DNA from: Photobacterium frigidiphilum
GTDB lineage: Bacteria; Pseudomonadota; Gammaproteobacteria; Enterobacterales; Vibrionaceae
Length of the DNA stretch: 64,000 nucleotides
Direction of reading: 5' to 3'
Assembly: GCF_003025615.1 (NCBI RefSeq)
Contig: NZ_PYMJ01000033.1
Location: 1 to 64,000, forward strand
Positions 30,601 to 39,600 of the stretch are shown one piece after another. The position numbers were made by a program, and so were the translations under genes. Every line of letters starts with the position of its first letter. Position 1 is the first letter of the stretch. Under the pieces are notes generated by a model. It made no database searches, was not told the DNA's origin, and saw only the letters and a program-made list of their open reading frames with translations.

Positions 30601-33600
30601 TCGTTCGGTGCAGACTCTGGTGTCACCGTTGATGAAACCACACAAAAAGGCGATGTGATTAGTGGTCAGATCCCACTGAATGTCGGTTCAGATGCGATTG
30701 ATACCCTTGTGTTCCAAGCTGACCAACCTGAATTAGTCGACATTACCAGTAATGGGCTACCAACCACGTATACCGTCACAGGCAATACGCTGACTGTTTT
30801 TGACAGCGCGAATAAGCCAGTAATGACAGTAACTATTGATACCGATGGTTCATACAAAGTCACGGTCACTGGACCAGTTGATCAAAGCGGTGTGAGCGAT
30901 AGTATCAATGTTGATTTGGGTGTCACAGCAACCGATAAAGACGGTGATAAAACGAACGGCTCAATGGACATCACGATCACCGATGGTGATGATGCCGCAG
31001 GCGGTTATTCAGGTACGATTGAACTGATCGAAGGTGACCTCGATACTGACGGCAATGGTGTCGGTGGTACAGATACTTCTTATCCTGCAACGAAGTCAGG
31101 TAATTTTGAATTAACTGCCGGTGAAGACCGCCTAGTCCCTGATTCTGTTGAAGTGGACCCAGCGCAAGTCAATGCCTTGATGCTGGAATTGGCGTCTGAA
31201 TTAACGTCAGGTGGGCAAGCATTAACCTTCTCGTTAAATGCTAACGGTGACATTGTTGGTAGGTTAAATGGCCAAGTTGCGTTGACGGTTGAACTGTCTG
31301 CGGCACAAAACGGTCAAGATCTGACGGTGACTGTCGATATCACGCAAAACGTTCCATTGGATCACAATAATATAGGTGATACTGCGGGTTACATTACTTC
31401 TGAAAGCGATGAAATTCACATTAAGGTACCGGTTCAGGCAACCGATACTGATGGCGATGACCTAACAAACCCTGCCAATGTAGGCATCATTATTAAAGAT
31501 GGTGATGATCCATCATTTGGTACTGATTCTGGCACCACTGTTAATGAAACATCGAATAAAGGTGTCGCTGTAGAAGGTCAACTGAATCTGGATGTGGGCT
31601 CAGATGCTATTGCAACGTTAGTCTTTGCGGAGACCCAAACAGATCTCGAAAACCTTACCAGTAACGGTAATCCTACTACCTATGATGTGGTTGATAACAC
31701 CATCACATTATTTGATAGCAATGCTCAGCCAATCATGGTGATCACTGTTGATACAGACGGCAAGTATACCGTGACAGTAACAGGTCCTATTGATCAAGAA
31801 GCAAGTTTGTCGACTGATTTGAACTTGGGTGTCATAGCGACAGATAAAGACGGTGATAGTGCTTCAGGTTCAATGAACATCAGCATTACCGATGGTGCGA
31901 ATGCCAGTGGTGATGAAACTGTTAGCGTGGAAATTACAGAGCCGGATTTAAGTCCAAATGGCTACCCAGTGTCGGCTGAGACTGATATCACGCTGAATGC
32001 GGGAGAAGACCGCCTTGATGTTACAACTGTTGGTATTGATGCCACACAGCAAGCAGCGTTAATTTCTGAACTGGAAGCGGAACTGACTTCTGGAGGTGAA
32101 ACACTGGCATTCACACTCGAAAATGGTGTGTTAGTAGGTAAGCTTCCAAATGGTGCTATTGCGGTTAGCGTGACAGTGACTGCGGTACAAGCTGGTCAAG
32201 ATGTCACTGTGACAGTTAAAGTCGATCAACTTCTGCCTCTGGATCATAACGCGTCGGGTAATAGTACGGGATATGTCAGCGAAGATGGTGACAGCATTGC
32301 AATCGATGTTCCTCTGCAAGGTAAAGATACCGATGGTGACAGCTTAGATACCCCTGCGGTTGTGACAGTAACAATTAAAGATGGTCAATTGCCGTCATTT
32401 GGTGTTGATACTGGAATTTCTCTGAACGAAGAAACGCAAGAAGGCCTAGTTATCTCTGGCAGTATTGCTGTTGATACGGGTAGTGATGCGATTGCATCTA
32501 TCGAATTTGATGATGCAAATATGCAATCTGGCTTTAATGGTGTCACCAGTAATGGACACTCAACGACAGTTGAAGTGAGTGGTAATGTATTACTGCTGAA
32601 AGACAGTGATGGCAAGACTGTACTTGAAGTCACCATTAATAACGATGGTTCTTACACGGCGAAAATCACCGGAGAGTTGGATCAGGATATTAATAACCTG
32701 CTGAACTTGCCGATCAAAGTGACTGTAACAGATGATGATGGTGACACCGCCAGCGGTACCATTAATATTGAAGTGGCTGACGGTAGCGATGCGACAGGCG
32801 GTGAAAGCCTCGCAATGACTGCAGTTGAAGGGGATCTTGAAACCTCAACGGGTGGAACGACCTATCCTAAAACAACGTCAGATTCCTTTATGGTAACTGC
32901 AGGTGAAGATCGCCTCGACCCAACAACAGTGAACGTAGATCCAGTAAAAGTGGCAGCGCTGATTACCGAGTTGGAATCAGAATTAACATCTGGTGGTGAA
33001 AATTTAGTCTTCTTGCTCAGTGCGGATGGCTCGACTTTAGTCGGCACCACAACCCCAGGCGGTGATGTTGCTGTAACAATTACACTATCAGGCACTCAAG
33101 TGGGTGACGATATCAATGTGAATGTTGAGTTCAAACAGCACCTGCCACTCGATCATAATAATCCAACAGATGCCGATGGCTTCGTCAAAACCAATGGCGA
33201 TGACATTACGATTAGCGTGCCTGTACAAGCGAAAGACACTGATGGTGATGATTTAGATACTGCCGCGAAAGTGGATATCACGATTCAAGATGGTGCCGAT
33301 CCTGTCTTCGGTCTTGATGGTGGCACAACCATTATAGAAACCGAAAATAGCCAAATGGTATCAGGTGCGATTGACCTTGATATAGGCAGTGATGCAATTG
33401 ATAAGGTGGAATTTGATGCGGTACAAGCATCGCTTGTTAGCTTAACGACTAATGGTCAGGCGACAACGTACACCGTCAATGGAAATGTAATCACGGTAAC
33501 GATTGATGGTGGTATCAATAATGGTGCTCCCGTTCTAACCATCACCATGAATAAAGATGGTACGTATACAGTTAAGCAAGATGAACCGCTTGATCAAGAT

Positions 33601-36600
33601 AATACACAAGGAGATGACATCGGTCTGACCTTGGGTATCGTTGCGACAGATAAAGACGGAGATGTCAGTAATAGCGGTCAAGTCATCATTACGATCAAAG
33701 ATGGTCAAGATGCGACAGGTGAAAATGTTACAGCAAACCTAACGGTTGTAGAAGGCGACCTTGAAAATCCGGCTATCGGTAAAGCGTACCCATCAACAGG
33801 GTCTGGCAGCTTTACGATTGAAGCCGTGAACGACAATCTGGTTTCAAATACGATGCGTGTTGAAGTCGGTGTGCAAACTGACCTCTTAGCTGAGTTGAAT
33901 GGCCTGACATCAAATGGTGCGCCATTGACGTTTACGCTAACGGTTGATGCCAATGGCGTGATTACCATTTCGGGCATGACACAGACAGGCAGTACAGAAA
34001 TTTTAGAAATAACACTGACGCCAACACAACTAGTGAATGGTGATGTCAGCGTAGCGATGGCCATTGAGCAAAGTGGTCCACTGGATCACACCAATGGCTC
34101 GGGTACTTACGTGAATGTGGGTGACGACGCGATCACTGTCGATATTCCAGTTCAAATGACGGATTCTGACGGCGATGATCTTGAAAAGCCAGTGAGTGTG
34201 AATGTCACCATTACTGATGGTGATGATCCGAAATTTGGTGCTGACAGCACTGTTAACCTAGAAGAAGGGGATGACGGTGTTGTTTCCGGCACAGGTCAAA
34301 TTGATGTCGACACAGGCAGTGACGATGTTGTTAAAGTGTACTTTGACGATATGCAATCTTCGCTAAATGGCCTAACCAGCAATGGTGAAGCAACCACTTA
34401 TACCGTTAGTGCAGATGGCAGCACGATTATTGTCACTTTAGTGAGTGATCCGAATGTGGTGGTCATGGAAGCCACGGTTGATATCGACGGTAACTATACG
34501 GTTGATCAGAAACAACCGATTGATCAGGTTGACGATAAAGCAGGTGATAATGAGAATATTGTTCTTGATGTATTAGCTGATGATAAAGATGGTGATACCA
34601 GTGCGCCGGGTCATATTAATGTCGTGGTCAATGACGGCACCAATGCTGGTGGTGGTCAAACGGGTACTATTACTATCACTGAAGGTGATTTGACACCTGA
34701 AGGTAATGAGTCTCCTTACCCTGTAACAGGTAGTACTACGATCAATGTCCCTGCAGGCGTCGATCGTCTAGATCCTAATTCTGCTGAGATCGATAGCGAT
34801 ACGCTTGATGCATTAATTACTGAACTACAAAATGAATTAACAGCGGGTGATCAGCCAATTACGTTCACCTACAACGCAAATGCGGGCACATTAACGGGTG
34901 TTGCTGCCGGTGTTGTCGTGATGACAGTGGTTGTAGACGCAGTGCAAGCCGCGAATGGTCATGATGTAGATATCACCATTACCATCACACAAAACCAACC
35001 GCTTGATCACCAAGGTGGCAATGCAAATGACATGGTATCAACTGATGGTGACAAGATTACCATCAATGTGCCTGTCCAAGTTGCAGATACTGACGGTGAC
35101 AAACTCGCCGCTGGTATTTCAGTTGATGTGACTATCAACGATGGCAGCAATCCTGTGATTACAGACTTTAAAGCTATTACTGTTGATGAAAGTGCTGTGA
35201 ATGGTGATAACAAAAACCATCAAGGTTCTGACCCGTCAAGTAAAGGCGAAAAAGCAAAGGGACAAATTGTTGTTGATAGTGGTAGTGATGAGGTCACTGA
35301 TTTCGTAATTGATGTTGCTACCTTTAATCAGCAAAATGCTGGTGTGTTAATGTCGGATGGCCAACAAATCACACTATCTTACAATAGTAATAATGGTAAA
35401 TATTTTGGTAAGGCTGGCAATACGACTATTTTCGTTATCAAGCTGAGTGATAGCGGAAAATATGAATTCATTCTAAAAGGCAATGTTGACCACGAAGAAG
35501 ATGGTGCAACTGATGAACAATTGACTATTACTCTACCTGTACAAGCTGTTGATCAGGATGGTGATAAGAGTAATACCGTTAATGTACCTGTTACGATCAA
35601 AGATGATGAGCCAACGGCGAGTGATGTTACTTTAAATACGGTTGAGGGTCGTACTTCTACATTGGAGGATGTGTTATCAATCGTAGGTGAAGGTGCTGAT
35701 GATGCAACCGTGACCGCATTGATTGTCGACGGTGTTCGTATTCCTTTAGATACATTATCAAAGTCTGGTGAGTACTATCAGTATGAAGTTAAAGATGGTG
35801 TCACTGTTCTTGGAATATTGTTGATCACAGCTGAAGGTGAAACGTACTTCAGTGCTAACGGTGATCTAGACCATGCCATTGAAGATATAACGAAACTCAT
35901 TGATGTGGAAATTACCGATGGTGATGGTGATACTGATACGAGTACGATTACGTTAGAAATAAGTGACCAAGATTCCACCTTAACCACACATAACAGTACG
36001 GGCCAAGAAGATAGCGGCAGTGCTTCAGACACGATTACTTCGAATTACCACGGTATTGCCATCAACATGGATATCGATGTTGGTGACTTAGACCGTGGTG
36101 AATCTGTGGGCACGGTTACCATTACACCTGTGGGTGATATGCATGGTGATTTCATGTGGAATGGTGCTGTGATTACGCCTAATGCCGATGGTTCAATTAC
36201 CTTCCCGTCAGCAGCCTTCACCGATAATGGTGACGGTACTTTCTCTCTCAGTGGCATGACCTTCATGCCTGATGAAGATTTCTCAACTATCAACGGTGAT
36301 GTGAACTTCAATGTGAGTGCTGAAGTCGTCAATACCGATGGCAGCAAGCACCCAGGTATGAACGGTAGCTTTACTGTGCATGTCGACGGTGTGGCCGATA
36401 TCCCAACCTGGGATGATACCAATACCACCTATCACTATACCGTAACGGAAGACACGGATAACGTTGATCTGAACTTGACAGCCGTACTTCAAGATGACGA
36501 TGGCTCTAATACTAGCTCAGAAGATCTGTATTACTTCATTACGATTAAAGAAGGTGAAGGCACTTTAGTTGGTAACAACCTAGTAGAAACGCCTACGGGT

Positions 36601-39600
36601 TCTGGCATCTATAAAGTTGCTGCCGCTGATATTGGTTCTGTACAAGTAGACCCCGCGAATAACTTCAGTGGCGACATTAAGCTGGATGTATATGCGCAGA
36701 GTGAAGAACGTGACAATCACGATACGGCTGATTCTGTTCATAAAGAAATCATCATCAATGTCAATCCTGATGCTGATGATGCGACCATGAAAGTGAAGCG
36801 TATTGAGTCAGATGAAGATGAGTTGATTAGCTTGAAAGATCACATCTTCCTAACACCTCAAGACGACAACGCTGATGGTTCAGAAAAACTCTTTGTACGC
36901 ATTTCCGGTTTACCAACAGGCGCTATATTGTTCCTTGATGGACAAGCATTAGTACCTGATGCCGATGGAAAATACGAAGTGGCTTATGATGAAATTGATA
37001 AGCTGCAGCTACAACCAACGCCAGAGAGTAATGTTGATTTCACGATAAAAGTTGAAGGTGTAATAAAAGATACCGCAACAGTCACTAATCCTGATGGCAC
37101 AACAACCACAGATGTGGTGAATGAGTTTGTAACTGGTGAGCAAACAATTGAAGTTGACTTAACGGGTGTTGCTGATAAGCCGGACTTTGATTTCAACAAT
37201 TCATCATGGACAGAATTAACCGATGGCCGTACTGGTCTTGAAACTACGATTGATGAAGATAGCTCTGCAGTTTTTGACTTCTCTGTCATGTCGGGCGAAC
37301 ACGCGTTAGCGCCAACAGATAATTCAGAAACACTCAGCCTTGTGATTTCGAACATTCCTGAAGGTGTTAAGATTTTTGATGCGAATGGTAATGAACAATC
37401 GCTAGTCTATGTTGGTACGGATGCGAATGGTAACCCTAAGTATGAAGTGAATCTTGATACATTGCATGGCATCACAATAACTCCACCATTAAACAGTACG
37501 GCTGATATTGATCTCGATGTGCGATTGGTCGTGACAGAGAATGACGGTGACAGTAAATCGTTTGACGGTAACTTGGTTATCCATGTTGAGCCGGTTGTTG
37601 ATGCGACGGATTACAGCAAAAACTCAAACGGAAACGAGGATAACTACGTTAACTTGAATTGGCAGCCTGATCTCACTGACAGCAAGGAAGTAATTACTGG
37701 TTTGGTGATTAAAGATCTTCCTGCTGATTATGATTTGTACATAGGCAACGCATTGATTTCTTCTGGTGGTGGGGACATTACCTTGACGCCAGCTCAGGTG
37801 GCTCAGATTACATCTGGCGGCCAATCACTGCGCGTGAAAGGTCCTGAAGATTCTGATGTTGATTTAACATTGAAGACGGAAGTGACAGTCACCGAAGTGG
37901 ATGTCGATTCTGCGGCAACTGATGTTAAAAACATAGAAGGCACACTCAATGTCAATATTAATGCTGTTGTGGAAGACGATGGTAAATTAGCGATTGTGGA
38001 CAATAACGGCGATGTGACGAATAAGATTACCAGTGATGCGAATGGTGTTATCGACATCAATATTAATACAACGGGTGATCAGACGTTTACCAATGGCTTA
38101 AGTTTCATCGAAGATGATTTAAGCAGTACTGAAGTTATTGAAAAAGTCATTATTACGTTAGTCGATGCTGATGGTAATACGATTACCGATCAAAGCATCT
38201 TAGATCAGTTCTTGGTGATGGGTGGCATTAATAATGGTGATGGTAGCTGGACGGTACCTCAATCTGAATTAGGTAATCTGCAAATTATTGCAACAGAAAG
38301 TCAGACCTCTCCAGTTTATATTCATATTTCAGCTGTGATTCGTGACCTTGGTGATAACAACGAGGGAGATTCGAGCAGCGCTGTGACGAAAGAAATTGAT
38401 ACTGTCATTGAACTTGATTTCCAAGGCTCATCTGGTGGTAGCCAGTTGGCTGGAAATATCGATGTTGATAACGATGTGATCATTATTGGTACCGAAGATA
38501 ATCATCTTAATTTTGGCGATCAATTAGATGCATTCATTTCTGTCAGCATCGCGGGGTCACATCATGATAATGATGTATTTACCTTAGTCATTGATGCTTC
38601 AACGCTACCTAATGGTGTGTCTATCACTGGCGCGGAATATAACTACGAAACGGGTGAGTATGTACTTAAAGTGCCTGTTGACTCAGAAGGTCACGTTGAT
38701 TTGTCAGCGGTTGGTATTAAATTACCTGAAGATTTTGCCGGTGATTTTGAGCTTGACGTTAAATACGTGACGACAGATACAGTGAGTGGTGATGTCAAAG
38801 AAGTAACTGACATCATTCCTGTGCAGGTGAACCCTGTTGTTGATATTCCTGGTAATTCACAAACGGGCAATCATACGCCAGAAGTCGAAATTAGCGTCGT
38901 TAAGACCGATGGACTAGACGGTAACAAGCAACCGATCAGCGATGGTAGCGCAGATCATGATTATACTGGTGTCGCGTATGAAGACGGTGATATTACGCTT
39001 GATTTGAGTGTGGTGCTTGCAGATAGCAGTACCTCTTTAAACGAAGGTTTAGAAACGGTGACGTCAGTAACACTGACGGTTGATTCGACGAAAGGTTTCT
39101 TTGTTGCAGCTGACGGTTCATTAGTTTCTGAAATTACTCTACCTGCAAGCGAATTGGGCAATATTCAATTCCGTCCAGTGGAAGATTTCAGCGGTTCAGT
39201 CAGTGTTGGTGTAAAAGTTGATATTACGGATACGGCGAACTTCGATCAAACAGGTGGTTCAGCAACGGATACGGGCTCTTACAATACGAATGTTAGCTTT
39301 GAGGTTGTGGCAGTTAACGATGCCGTGAATTGGACCGGTACCGATAAAGTTGTGGTTGGTCAAGAAGATGCTGGAGGTGTGTCGCTTGCGGGCATCGGCG
39401 GAACGATTGTTGATGTTGATGGCTCTGAGCAAATTTTGTCTATCAAGCTGACGGGTGTGCCAGAAGGTTTCATTATTGAAGGCGCCGTGAACAACAGTAA
39501 TGGTGAGTGGAGTATTTCGCTACCATCAGGTCAGACAACCTTTAACTTAGATAACATCAAAGTGATCCCACCCGAAGATTTCAGCGGGGAAGTTGAATTA

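Noticed and set aside
19195-35160. Regular repeats suggesting a CRISPR or satellite array
   Set aside because: The period is 909 bp, multiples of three, with one continuous reading frame through all units; these are protein domain repeats.
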